Positions 14,645 through 21,584 are shown, numbered from the stretch's first letter. The stretch: DNA of 34,673 nucleotides from Desulfosporosinus sp. I2 (GCF_000960765.1 NZ_JYNH01000037.1:1-34673), one strand, 5' to 3'. Translations and numbers: made by a program. Notes: a model not told the origin generated them from the sequence alone.

Positions 14645-14731
14645 TTAAAATTCCCCCTCATTTTATTTTTCTTCCCTTAGATCTTCATTTCACAGCTTTG
14701 CTTCGTTGATTTGCTGTTCTTCCATGACCTT

Positions 14732-14785
14732 AGTGTAACTCTTGGTTACGATAATCTCATGAAAAAGTTGTGAATTTCTTATGAA
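14732..14785 (-). promoter_or_regulatory. 11-bp-repeat promoter, site F
   Basis: The -10 TACACT is at 14737-14732. Units are at 14753-14763, 14764-14774 and 14775-14785, 21-base offset. It drives the SHOCT pair and is nearly identical in sequence to sites A, D, H and J. Confidence 0.75.
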
Positions 14786-14842
14786 GATGGACCCTGATTT
14801 TAATTAGTTATCCATCTTCATAAGAGCCATTCGGAAATCTAT

Positions 14843-15025
14843 CTATATTTTATTTCCTAACCTAAATAGCAACCTTGCATTCTGAAGCCAATCGAGTTGA
14901 GTGTCCGATAAAAAAGCCGTATCCCTATAATTCATGTCACTTATGAGCGATTTTTCAGAGCCTAGATAAATAAAGTAATAATCTTTTACCAGGTATCTCC
15001 TATGTCTGACTCCCTTAATATCCAC
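14843..15025 (-). pseudogene. C-terminal fragment, possibly of a metallophosphoesterase
   Basis: A 60-codon frame contains KDYYFIYLGSEKSLISDMNY followed by RDTAFLSDTQLDWLQNA. The FLSDTQLDWL context is reminiscent of calcineurin-like phosphoesterases, but no metal-binding motif is present. There is no ribosome site at its ATG and the frame is open further upstream, so it is a truncated 3' end. The assignment is weak. Confidence 0.3.
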
Positions 15026-15059
15026 AAAAAATCAGCTTGTCCACACTCGATTACCGGCG

Positions 15060-15193
15060 CTACTTGAAATTTTTTCTTACCGCTGATCCTGATCCAAACG
15101 TCTTTCCAAGACCTGCACTTAACCATTGCCATCCAACATAGACTCTAAGGATGGTCCAAACCACCTCATGAGTTTAGATTCTCTCCAAGCCAT
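15060..15193 (-). pseudogene. Truncated, frameshifted DoxX-family gene
   Basis: GGGGGAGG precedes ATG 15193. The frame reads MAWRESKLMRWFGPSL, then must shift to RVYVGWQWLSAGLGKTFGSG plus SAV, which is the DoxX N-terminal helix and SAGxxK signature, before stopping. The remaining three helices are absent. It is decayed kin of 2225-2749. Confidence 0.65.
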
Positions 15194-15381
15194 TTTTTAC
15201 TACCTCCCCCGATTTTTCTAGGTCGTCACAATAAGGATCTTTTGCGTAATATACCATAAAATGGTCAATTCGATACAGAGAATATCAAAAATATTTAGAT
15301 CTATATACCAACAGCAATAGATACCATTGGCATATAGTCCCATGCAAACTTAACTTGCTCTTAATACTTGGGGAGATCACT

Positions 15382-15417
15382 AAAGCTCAGACCTTTAATA
15401 ATCGGTCTGAGCCTTTC
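15382..15417. terminator. Terminator of the CTCAGA..TCTGAG family
   Basis: AAAGCTCAGACC pairs with GGTCTGAGCCTTT around an AT loop. It follows the stop of the Csp fragment. Confidence 0.7.
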
Positions 15418-15433
15418 TTATCCTAATTCAAGA

Positions 15434-15541
15434 TTATTCCAGTTTCCTATATCCGGCCTGAACCATTGCGGCCATCTTACGACATTCGTCCGCACAACTT
15501 ACGACACGATTAGCACATTCAACTGTGCAAACAGCACAGAT
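15434..15541 (-). pseudogene. Four-helix-bundle copper-storage (Csp/DUF326) protein tail
   Basis: Minus-strand translation ICAVCTVECANRVVSCADEC then RKMAAMVQAGYRKLE. This is the hallmark end of cysteine-rich four-helix-bundle Csp proteins, with CxxC and CxxxC spacing inside helices and a CRKMA-type finish. These proteins bind many Cu(I) ions in cytosol or periplasm. Only about 35 of 110-140 residues remain, so it is inactive. It supports a copper theme for the regulon. Confidence 0.7.
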
Positions 15542-15711
15542 TGTTTAACCAACCTTATCCCCCATTTCCTCCTACTTTTGGTTTAGTGGGAGAATTTGTT
15601 TTTATCGAGTTACTATATAAATTTTCAATAAACAATTTACATTTGATTCTTCAGCTTCACCAAAGTTAGAGAGCTACTGCCCTTTTTCGCTTCCGTTAGC
15701 TAATACCCTTT

Positions 15712-15783
15712 TTACTTTACATCAATAGTATTTAGTATCGGTCCTTGCCAGTTTTCGAACCAAACCTGACCCGTGTATCCATT
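15712..15783 (-). pseudogene. Scrap (WFENWQGP) fused to operator repeats
   Basis: The frame reads NGYTGQVWFENWQGPILNTI then DVK and stop. It begins immediately below two 11-bp operator units (15784-15805) with no -10, RBS or start. A similar but damaged end is at 8610-8650. It is a collapsed transcription unit. Confidence 0.55.
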
Positions 15784-15805
15784 ATGAGTTGTGAATTTCT
15801 CATGA
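15784..15805 (-). promoter_or_regulatory. Operator remnant, site G
   Basis: Two 11-bp units (TGAGTTGTGAA and TTTCTCATGAA) without the -10 hexamer. They adjoin coding scraps on both sides, so the site is probably non-functional. Confidence 0.5.
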
Positions 15806-15943
15806 ACACCCGCTGCAATAATCGCTGCAAAGGGCCTAAGGAAGGATTTTATTATTTTTTCGTGTACTGCGAAAAAGCAGCTATCCAATTCCTACAAAGG
15901 CTAGAAGAGCCGCTGTCCACATAAACGGAACCAATCTTGTATG
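15806..15943 (-). pseudogene. Internal fragment of a second dsrP
   Basis: The DNA matches dsrP at about 9735-9860 with scattered substitutions and small deletions (shared CCTACAAAGGCTA and CACATAAACGGAACCA). A complete second dsrJOP set probably existed, of which this and the solo dsrJ at 810 survive. Confidence 0.75.
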
Positions 15944-15951
15944 ATATCTTT

Positions 15952-16002
15952 AAAGAAGTAAAAGTGGTTGAGGATTAAATCCTCAACCACTTTTACTTCT
16001 TT
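15952..16002. terminator. Terminator with a perfect 25-bp inverted repeat
   Basis: Bases 15952-15976 and 15978-16002 are exact complements, ending in AAAG/CTTT. It follows the minus-strand permease remnant and may serve both strands. Confidence 0.8.
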
Positions 16003-16010
16003 GTCTCTGA

Positions 16011-16183
16011 TTAATCATTCAGTGTTTTCAAATTCTCAATCTTATTACGCCAACTTACCATAGCTAAACCTACTAACAACAGCAGGAAAGTAATAATCCC
16101 CACGAGTTCATAATCCACCGTGAAGTTAGGGGAAAAGTAGGTCAACCCATCAAAAAAGGCTACCCCATACGCTAAAATTTTGA
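16011..16183 (-). pseudogene. C-terminal part of a membrane protein, possibly an ABC permease
   Basis: The frame reads AYGVAFFDGLTYFSPNFTVD, then a hydrophobic helix (VGIITFLLLLVGLAMVSWRN) and KIENLKTLND stop. This resembles the last helix of ABC-2-type permeases such as NosY relatives, but the match is by eye only. No upstream part is present. A very short gap separates it from the Met-rich gene at 16199. Confidence 0.4.
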
Positions 16184-16198
16184 CTTATACTTTTTGCT

Positions 16199-16645
16199 TT
16201 AGAAATTCATCATGCCACTTCCAGCCTTTGCAGTCCCACTCCCATTCATCATCGCACTTCCAGATCTGGTAGCGCCACTTCCGTTGGTCATCATGTTTCC
16301 CCCAGATTGACTCATAAATTGATTCATTTTATCAAGGTTTTCTTGTCCCATTTGTGCCTTAACATTCGGGTCTGAATTCATGAGATCTTGCATCGCCTTA
16401 ACATTCCCTGTTTGCATGGCGTCCTGCATCCCCGCTGAATTATGGAGATTTTGCATGGCCGTCGAATTCATCAACGTTTGATGCTGCTCCGGTGAAAAAG
16501 TTTGTTGCATAAATCCCTGCATTTGACCGAACCATCCGTTACCTTGTTGCTGGGTTGTTCCAGCTAAAGCTGGTAAAGCCATAAGCCCAACTGCCAATGT
16601 TGCGGTTCCTACGATTGCTGTGATTTTTTTACTAAATTTTTTCAT
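16199..16645 (-). CDS. Secreted Met-rich protein (family member 2)
   Basis: A 148-residue protein with signal peptide (KFSKKITAIVGTATLAVGLM, ALAG cleavage region). The core shared with 3531-3938 is FSPEQHQTLMNSTAMQNLHN and GNVKAMQDLMNSDPNVKAQM. The C-terminus adds three copies of a G-S-G-x-x-x-x-G-S-x-M-M-N type repeat (about 118-147) not seen in the others. GGGGGA lies 8 bases upstream. Driven by site H. Function is unknown; Met clusters suggest soft-metal binding (inference). Confidence 0.8.
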   Translation of the reverse strand: MKKFSKKITAIVGTATLAVGLMALPALAGTTQQQGNGWFGQMQGFMQQTFSPEQHQTLMNSTAMQNLHNSAGMQDAMQTGNVKAMQDLMNSDPNVKAQMGQENLDKMNQFMSQSGGNMMTNGSGATRSGSAMMNGSGTAKAGSGMMNF

Positions 16646-16716
16646 TGTATGTTCCCCCTAATTTAATCTTCATTCCACTTTTTTGCTTCGTTTGCTTTGC
16701 TGATTTCCATGTCCTT

Positions 16717-16770
16717 AGTGTAACCTTAGGATACGATCATCTCATGAAAAAGTTGTGAATTTCTGATGAA
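16717..16770 (-). promoter_or_regulatory. 11-bp-repeat promoter, site H
   Basis: The -10 TACACT is at 16722-16717. Units are at 16738-16748, 16749-16759 and 16760-16770, 21-base offset. It precedes the Met-rich gene 16199-16645. Confidence 0.75.
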
Positions 16771-16806
16771 GAAGGGATCCTGATTGAAAATCAGGGTCCC
16801 TTCTTC
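16768..16806. terminator. Terminator of the GGGACCCTGAT family
   Basis: GAAGAAGGGATCCTGATT and AATCAGGGTCCCTTCTTC pair around GAA. It follows the lipoprotein scrap at 16819, as the same element follows the intact lipoprotein gene at 4141. Confidence 0.75.
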
Positions 16807-16818
16807 ATCATATGAAGT

Positions 16819-16896
16819 TTATTTTGCACTTAGAGCTTCCTTAATCAACATTGACCATCACAGGCATCATTTGTGAAGACCCCATTATTTTTACTA
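16819..16896 (-). pseudogene. Met-rich lipoprotein scrap
   Basis: The minus strand reads VKIMGSSQMMPVMVN, matching the lipoprotein at 4141-4581, then continues in another frame with the terminal EALSAK-like end before the stop. Most of the gene, including signal and middle, is deleted. Confidence 0.65.
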
Positions 16897-16938
16897 GCAA
16901 GATATGCCTAAGGAAACTGTTATAAATTATGAAGAACG

Positions 16939-16970
16939 AAAGGGACTGAAGTTTGTAACTCGGTCCCTTT
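16939..16970. terminator. Terminator after the sulfite-reductase-like gene
   Basis: AAAGGGACTGA and TCGGTCCCTTT pair around a 10-base loop, with T-run TTTTT on the plus strand. It is 79 bases beyond the stop at 17049. Confidence 0.65.
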
Positions 16971-17048
16971 TTGGTCTGGGTGGACGTGCTCTATACTATT
17001 ATTTTCCAATCAAATTACTGGGTTTTAACAGTTAAGTAAAACCAAAAG

Positions 17049-17960
17049 CTAGCGGGCAACAATATCGGTGATATTGACAAATTCATCCCTAGTGATCATT
17101 GTAGTATTCAATAATTCTTCCTCCAAAAATTCCCATCCAATTCTCTCTATGGTTTGCCGAAAACGTTCTCTTGGTTTGCCATATTTTGCGAAGAATTCCA
17201 AAGTTGCATCGATTAGTCTAAACAGTTCCGTTTCTTCAAAAATCAGCGGGAGAAATTGCTTGCCATTTGCTATCTGATTACCTAACGTACCCCCTAAATA
17301 AATAAGAAAGCCACTTTTTCCATGCCAAGCCCCTAACGGACATGATTTTACGCACTTGCCACAATTAAGACACTTTTCCTGTTCAAATACGAGATTCCTG
17401 TCACCTTTATCCACTTTAATCGCTTCCCCAGGACAAACAGCTTCACATAAGCCACAAAAATTACAGGTCGTCTTCTCCCAGGTCGGTTGTATCCCACCTT
17501 TTATCCCCAAGTCATTTTCTTCCGCTTTAAGACAATTATTCCTACACCCTGTAACACCTATTTTGAACTTATGCTTAAGTTCTTTGGCAAAATAACGTTT
17601 ATCCAGTTCATCGGCTAGTGCTGTTGTATCAATCAAGCCGCTTGGACAGATAGCGTTCCCCTGGCAAGCGGTCACTGCTCTCACCCTTGGACCACTAGAC
17701 CCTGGCTCTAACCCTGCTTTGACCAATTCTCGTTTTACAGTATCAATATCCTCAAACCTAATAAAAGGGATCTCAATCCCTTGCCTTGACGTAAGATGGA
17801 TGTAGCCTTTACCATATATCTGAGCAATTTCATAGACCTTTTTTAATTGTTCTGCTCTTATTTGACCCCCAGCAACCCTTAATCTCATAGAAAAACAGTC
17901 CTTCTGAACCTGCCTCATGAAACCCATTGGTTTTATCGACTTGTTATAAACCTTAGCCAT
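17049..17960 (-). CDS. Stand-alone siroheme sulfite/nitrite reductase-like protein with ferredoxin domain
   Basis: A 303-residue protein. An N-terminal ferredoxin-like half (residues 10-90) leads to the siroheme-[4Fe-4S] ligand set C99-x5-C105 and C139-x3-C143 (TACQGNAIC, GCRNNC). Two inserted [4Fe-4S] motifs follow: CNFCGLCEAVC (166-176) and CLNCGKCVKSC (197-207). This layout matches AsrC and the small dissimilatory-sulfite-reductase-like proteins rather than the DsrAB pair. A role in six-electron reduction of sulfite is plausible, but AsrA and AsrB partners are not beside it. RBS GAAAGAGG lies about 11 bases upstream. The gene is monocistronic between two terminators and shows no 11-bp operator in 17961-18190. 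Confidence 0.82.
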   Translation of the reverse strand: MAKVYNKSIKPMGFMRQVQKDCFSMRLRVAGGQIRAEQLKKVYEIAQIYGKGYIHLTSRQGIEIPFIRFEDIDTVKRELVKAGLEPGSSGPRVRAVTACQGNAICPSGLIDTTALADELDKRYFAKELKHKFKIGVTGCRNNCLKAEENDLGIKGGIQPTWEKTTCNFCGLCEAVCPGEAIKVDKGDRNLVFEQEKCLNCGKCVKSCPLGAWHGKSGFLIYLGGTLGNQIANGKQFLPLIFEETELFRLIDATLEFFAKYGKPRERFRQTIERIGWEFLEEELLNTTMITRDEFVNITDIVAR

Positions 17961-18202
17961 TTCAATCAGAATCCTCTTTCCGTCTAATATTAATTAACCC
18001 TATTGTATTTTTACACCCATTTCCACTTTCATAATTTACTAACTTGTTGTTAATGGCAGACAATTTTGATTCACTTTAACAATTATTTCTTTAAAATTTT
18101 CTCAACAAACTTTTAATACTTATATTCCGATTTGTTTACTTTGAATTAATTTCTATTATAGTTCATGATTCCAATTCCAGTCAATAGCTTTTATTATTAG
18201 AT

Positions 18203-18504
18203 CAGTTCGCGGTAGTGAAATGCCGGAAGCTCTAAATACATATTGCACAAATTCCTGTGCAATCAAATCCTTCCCGACTCGTTCCGCCCCAAACATAAGG
18301 AATCCCTTGTAAACTTAAGGCATTGCTAATGAGCTTGTCCGCATCCGAACTACCCCTAGAAACTTGGGATACTGGAACCTGTTTAGTCGCAAGAGCTTTC
18401 TACTGCGAAAGTGCGCTGGGATTTTTAGCAATTTGAAGCTCTTGAGACGTCTTTCTCACTGAAGCTAGAGTTTTCTTTTCAACAAGTGTTGACGTTTTCT
18501 TTTA
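18203..18504 (-). pseudogene. Decayed NlpC/P60 gene copy
   Basis: The sequence matches 7605-7910 of the intact gene, including the Lys/Thr linker and the PYVWG and FDCSGF region. It has several small indels, and the domain's C-terminal part and the signal peptide are missing. It is inactive. Confidence 0.8.
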
Positions 18505-18584
18505 TAATCTTGGCCCCTATCAGAAATCTGATTATGTTAGTGTAAAACAAGTTTTCTAATCGTTCCAGGCAACTTAACTAGATT

Positions 18585-18720
18585 TTAATACTTGGGGAGA
18601 AAGAAAGGCCCAGACCCTTAATAATCGGTCTGAGCCTTACTTATCTAAACTCTTATACCCCATTTCCTCCCATTTTTGGTTTAGTGGGATAAGTTGTATT
18701 TATCGAGCTACTATAGAAAT
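18585..18720. repeat. Repeated terminator/leader block, copy 3
   Basis: Same order as 12223-12358: AATACTTGGGG, terminator (18604-18638), then on the minus strand AGGAGG-like GGAGG leader and ATGGGG with immediate stop. No coding body remains. Confidence 0.6.
18604..18638. terminator. Terminator of the CTCAGA..TCTGAG family
   Basis: AAAGGCCCAGACC pairs with GGTCTGAGCCTT. It lies downstream of the rhodanese/DsrE unit. Confidence 0.65.
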
Positions 18721-18736
18721 TTTTAAGTAAACAAAT

Positions 18737-18912
18737 TTACATTCTATTCTTAAAGAACATGGTAACTTTTTTACCCATGACCACTGCCCCATTGGCAATA
18801 ATAAAGGAAGCAAGCGCTTTATCCTCATAGAATTATTGCCTCTCTGCTTTCGCCGAGGCAGATGGGACAAGGGTTTCCTCGAAAATACTGGGTATAGGGC
18901 AAGATCGGCTTG
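18737..18912 (-). pseudogene. DsrE/F-family sulfur-carrier remnant
   Basis: In one frame the minus strand reads EDKALASFIIANGAVVMGKK then VTMFFKNRM and stop. The first helix and second strand of DsrE/DsrF/DrsH-like proteins typically read DKALASFIIANGA..MG..VTMFFTFWG. Upstream (FEETLVPSASAKAERQ) a stop or shift interrupts it, and the C-terminal two thirds are missing. It directly follows the rhodanese gene, the usual company of DsrE proteins in sulfur-transfer clusters. Confidence 0.7.
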
Positions 18913-18929
18913 TGTCATGAATCCGATGC

Positions 18930-19310
18930 TTATTTATCCCAACTTCTCATACCACCATCTAAATTCAAAACTTGTTCATACCCCTTTGTTATTAGGAACT
19001 GACCGGAGGCGTCCCCCATTGGCCCTGTATGACAGACTAATATGATTCTTTTATTTTTATCAAGTTGAGTATATTGCTTCTCAAAGTCAGCTAATGGCAT
19101 TAAAACGGCACCAGGAATATGTCCATTGTTATATAAAATAGGCTCTCGCAAATCAACAATTACCGTATCATTACCGATTCCTGAATCTAATTGTTTTTTT
19201 AATTCCGAAGCCGAGATAGGTTGTACTTGATTACTGGTGTTTTTGTTTGCACATCCGATTGTCAGAGCTAAAACGCTGATTAATACTACCGTAAAAAATA
19301 GTCTCTTCAT
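18930..19310 (-). CDS. Rhodanese-domain lipoprotein
   Basis: A 126-residue protein. The signal peptide has lipobox TIGC (Cys20), so it is anchored outside the membrane after Lgt action. A single rhodanese domain (33-126) has VDLREP and the catalytic loop C93-HTGPMG. Rhodaneses move sulfane sulfur through a persulfide on this Cys. ATG 19310 has GGGAG 8 bases upstream and is preferred to GTG 19316. It is 59 bases downstream of the MerT-like UGA gene and probably in its operon under site I. A deleted copy lies at 12379-12489. Confidence 0.85.
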   Translation of the reverse strand: MKRLFFTVVLISVLALTIGCANKNTSNQVQPISASELKKQLDSGIGNDTVIVDLREPILYNNGHIPGAVLMPLADFEKQYTQLDKNKRIILVCHTGPMGDASGQFLITKGYEQVLNLDGGMRSWDK

Positions 19311-19369
19311 ATCCACAACTCCCTAAAGTATAGTAATCCGCGGCCATTTGGTGGTAACATGAGACTACG

Positions 19370-19684
19370 TTAAAACAAACCAAGAGAATAAAGGAAATAA
19401 GCGAAACTTGCTAAAGTTAACCCAGTCGATATCCACAAGATCATTCTTTGTTTACGATGTACTAATGAACGACGTTTCCATGTAATCCAATGAGCTAACC
19501 CTAAAAGTAGGAAACTCAGGGCTATAAACAGCCATTGATATTTTGCAAAAAAAGATATAGTTGAGAACATCGAGCCGCCCAGACCGAGCGGTATTACAAA
19601 TACAGGAAGCAGTCATGCCAGACAACCAAAAGTAGATGTAATTACAGTGAACGTTTGAATAAATTTATCCTTCCAATTGGCCAT
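19370..19684 (-). CDS. MerT-like membrane protein, candidate selenoprotein (in-frame UGA at codon 24)
   Basis: Reading from ATG 19684 (GGGAG 7 bases upstream) gives 104 residues if UGA at 19615-19613 is decoded. The frame is open for 80 codons beyond it. The protein has about three transmembrane helices: the first holds FGCLA-U-LLPVFVIPLGLGG, the next YQWLFIALSFLLLGLAHW, the last MILWISTGLTLASFAYFLYS. This is the MerT-type layout, where the first helix carries a Cys pair for thiophilic metal transfer. UGA falls exactly where the second Cys of a C-x2-C would be. A hairpin with loop GGUCU lies 27 bases after UGA (see next entry). Alternatives are a nonsense mutation, since gene remnants abound here, or internal initiation at ATG 19570. 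It is transcribed from site I, ahead of the rhodanese lipoprotein. Confidence 0.6.
19575..19591 (-). promoter_or_regulatory. Candidate bacterial SECIS stem-loop
   Basis: CCGCTC (19591-19586) pairs with GGGCGG (19580-19575) through six pairs, one a U-G wobble. The loop GGTCT is exposed, 27 bases after the UGA. A short GC stem with G in the first loop positions and GGUCU, as in E. coli fdhF, is the known SelB recognition pattern. The distance lies within the range reported for bacterial SECIS. Confidence 0.55.
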
Positions 19685-19837
19685 TTTTGTCTCCCTCAGA
19701 AAAGTAATTCTTGCAAACCTTTCAGCGTAGCGTTATATAATTATGTTTTCCATTTTGTCTTTTTTATGTTTTGCTTCCTTAAATCTCACCTCATAATCAT
19801 TACTATTCTCACTTGCATCCTTATCTTCGCGTCTCAA

Positions 19838-19902
19838 AGTATACCTAATCAATTCGATTAAGCTGTGAATGAGTTATGAATTTGTTATGAATTTTTCATG
19901 AA
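19838..19902 (-). promoter_or_regulatory. 11-bp-repeat promoter, site I (four units)
   Basis: The -10 TATACT is at 19843-19838. Units are at 19859-19869, 19870-19880, 19881-19891 and 19892-19902, all ending RTGAA, 21-base offset. It drives the MerT-like/rhodanese operon. From 19903 to 20104 nothing else is recognised apart from the leader of the next gene. Confidence 0.8.
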
Positions 19903-20104
19903 GAAAGACCCTGAATAATAAAGAAAACCTAAAATGGTTTTTTAATTGAGTTTCTTACAACGTTATTTTTATATTATTTTTAGTTTTTACTATCCAAATA
20001 GAAATTAATCCGTCTTAATCATATAAAGCTTAGGTTGGTACCGCCTAGGCAAGAAAATTACATCGGTTGAACGCTAAGTTTTACCCGAAAAATAAGGAGT
20101 TATT

Positions 20105-20773
20105 ATGATGAGAAAATTCACAGTTACTGAATTAAGTGATTTTAACGGAATTAAGAAACCCGCATATGTGGGTTATCAAGGAAATGTTTACGATGTATCT
20201 AGTGTCTTCAAAGATGGAGAACATGCTGGAATAAAAGCTGGTAAAGATTTAACCATCGACTTTGCTAAAGGTCCTCATTCAGAAGATATTTTTAAAAACT
20301 TCCCTGTAGTAGGCGCTTTAACTAATGAAAAAAGCCTATGTGAAAAAGTCTTTACAGGCACTTCACTACAAACTGATCTACTTTTGCGCCTCGCTCTCGG
20401 AATCGTGTTTTTCGCTCATGGAGCACAAAAATTGTTGGGTTGGTTTGGGGGATATGGTTGGAGTGGGACAATGGGCTACTTAACTCAAACTGTGCATCTA
20501 GCCCCTCCCATAGCCGGTTTGGTAATTTTAGTTGAGTTTTTTGCCGGATTAGCTTTAATCTTAGGTTTTCTAACGAGACCTGCTGCTCTGGGAATTGCTC
20601 TAGTTACGTTAGGAGCAGCTTTTACGGTCCATCTGCCGAATGGTTTCTTCTTAGATAAAGGCGGAATCGAATATGTTTTTGTTCTTTTCTTAGTCGCACT
20701 CTTCTTATTCGTTAACGGGTCTGGAACTATTTCTATTGATAGGCTCATTAGGGACCGATATCAACGCAGATAA
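20105..20773 (+). CDS. Cytochrome b5-like domain fused to DoxX membrane domain
   Basis: A 222-residue protein. Residues 1-82 form a prokaryotic cytochrome b5-like heme/steroid-binding domain (FTVTELSDFNG, KPAYVGYQGNVYDV, GEHAGIKAGKDLT, GPHSEDIF), with both His positions of the heme pair kept. Residues 88-222 are a four-helix DoxX domain (RLALGIVFFAHGAQKLLGWF, LVEFFAGLALILGFLTRPAA). DoxX proteins pair with thiol/sulfur redox enzymes, and a heme domain would give a built-in electron relay. The AAGGAG site 7 bases upstream is ideal. It stands alone, followed by a terminator, and is one of few plus-strand genes here. Confidence 0.88.
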   Translation: MMRKFTVTELSDFNGIKKPAYVGYQGNVYDVSSVFKDGEHAGIKAGKDLTIDFAKGPHSEDIFKNFPVVGALTNEKSLCEKVFTGTSLQTDLLLRLALGIVFFAHGAQKLLGWFGGYGWSGTMGYLTQTVHLAPPIAGLVILVEFFAGLALILGFLTRPAALGIALVTLGAAFTVHLPNGFFLDKGGIEYVFVLFLVALFLFVNGSGTISIDRLIRDRYQRR

Positions 20774-20793
20774 TTCACTACAATTAAATGTTG

Positions 20794-20838
20794 ACAGACA
20801 AAACCCGTCGGACCACCACATCCGAGGGTTTTGTCTGT
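20794..20838. terminator. Terminator of the b5-DoxX gene
   Basis: ACAGACAAAACCC..TCGGA pairs with TCCGAGGGTTTTGTCTGT with one bulged base. It lies 20 bases after the stop. Confidence 0.8.
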
Positions 20839-20931
20839 TACAATATATTTATAACTATCCCAACGTTTAATTTAATATTCGATTAATTGGGCATCTATAT
20901 ATTTAGTGTTAAATCCCGAGGAGTGAACAAG

Positions 20932-21528
20932 GTGAAAATCAAGGAAAATCTTTATACCGCAGATTCATTTGAAGGGGATCTTTCCTTCGAAGAAATAATT
21001 TCCCAAAACCAAAAAAAGATTATTAATTTAATCTATGGAATGACGGGTGATTACTACCTCTCCGAAGATCTTACGCAGGAAACGTTTCTAAAAGCCTTTC
21101 AATCAAGACACTCGTTTAACGGTAAGTCAAAATTCTCTACTTGGCTATATAGAATAGCTGTAAATGTTACGGTTGACCATCAACGAAAGAGCTGTGTTCG
21201 CAAGGAGATGGCCGCAGAGGAACCCGATCCCAAATTTTCAAAGGTTGATACCTTACAGGACCCGGACCGATCCTGCCAAAAAAATGCAACGAGGAATATT
21301 ATATTCACTTCCATAGCAAACTTACCCGATCAGCAGAAAGAAGTCTTTGTCTTGAGAGAGCTAAATGGTTGTTCGACAAAGGAAGTTGCCGAGATTTTAG
21401 ATTGCTCCGTGGAGTTAGTAAAATGGCGATTACACAAAGCCCGGTTATCTTTGCGTAAAACGTTAAACAATAATACGAACTATAAAAACTTAGGGACCAT
21501 AACCTTGAACAGGTTTGGATTAGAATGA
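20932..21528 (+). CDS. ECF-type RNA polymerase sigma factor
   Basis: A 198-residue protein from GTG 20932, with CGAGGAG 8 bases upstream. Sigma region 2 is present (about 30-95: INLIYGMTGDYYLSEDLTQE, FLKAF, FSTWLYRIAVNVTVDHQRK), and so is region 4 (about 130-180: LPDQQKEVFVLRELNGCSTK, EVAEILDCSVELVKWRLHKA). No anti-sigma gene lies next to it; the next genes are on the other strand. It may control envelope or metal stress genes, but the 11-bp-repeat promoters here look sigma-A-like in their -10, so a direct link is not shown. Confidence 0.88.
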   Translation: MKIKENLYTADSFEGDLSFEEIISQNQKKIINLIYGMTGDYYLSEDLTQETFLKAFQSRHSFNGKSKFSTWLYRIAVNVTVDHQRKSCVRKEMAAEEPDPKFSKVDTLQDPDRSCQKNATRNIIFTSIANLPDQQKEVFVLRELNGCSTKEVAEILDCSVELVKWRLHKARLSLRKTLNNNTNYKNLGTITLNRFGLE

Positions 21529-21532
21529 AGAA

Positions 21533-21584
21533 AAAACCACAGAAGCGGCTAAGGAGTTAATCCTCAGCCGCTTTTATGGTTTTC
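21533..21584. terminator. Convergent terminator between the ECF sigma gene and the SHOCT operon
   Basis: AAAACCAC-AGAAGCGGCT..AGGA pairs with TCCT..AGCCGCTTTTATGGTTTT. A-rich and T-rich ends suit both converging units. Confidence 0.75.

Larger units (their letters stand above)
15350..15620. repeat. Repeated terminator/leader block, copy 2
   Basis: Same block as 12223-12358, with the CTCAGA..TCTGAG terminator at 15382-15417 and the AGGAGG leader near 15565-15575. Between them lies a Csp gene tail that the other two copies lack. This copy therefore shows what gene the block once belonged to. Confidence 0.65.

Noticed and set aside
18061-18100. TTGTTAA..TTGATT..AACAA upstream of the sulfite-reductase-like gene as a Rex or FNR-type site.
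   Set aside because: The half-sites do not form a symmetric palindrome with the right spacing.
18700-18918. 72-residue minus-strand ORF of basic composition.
   Set aside because: Another frame gives clear DsrE-family sequence, so this ORF is a shadow of the pseudogene.
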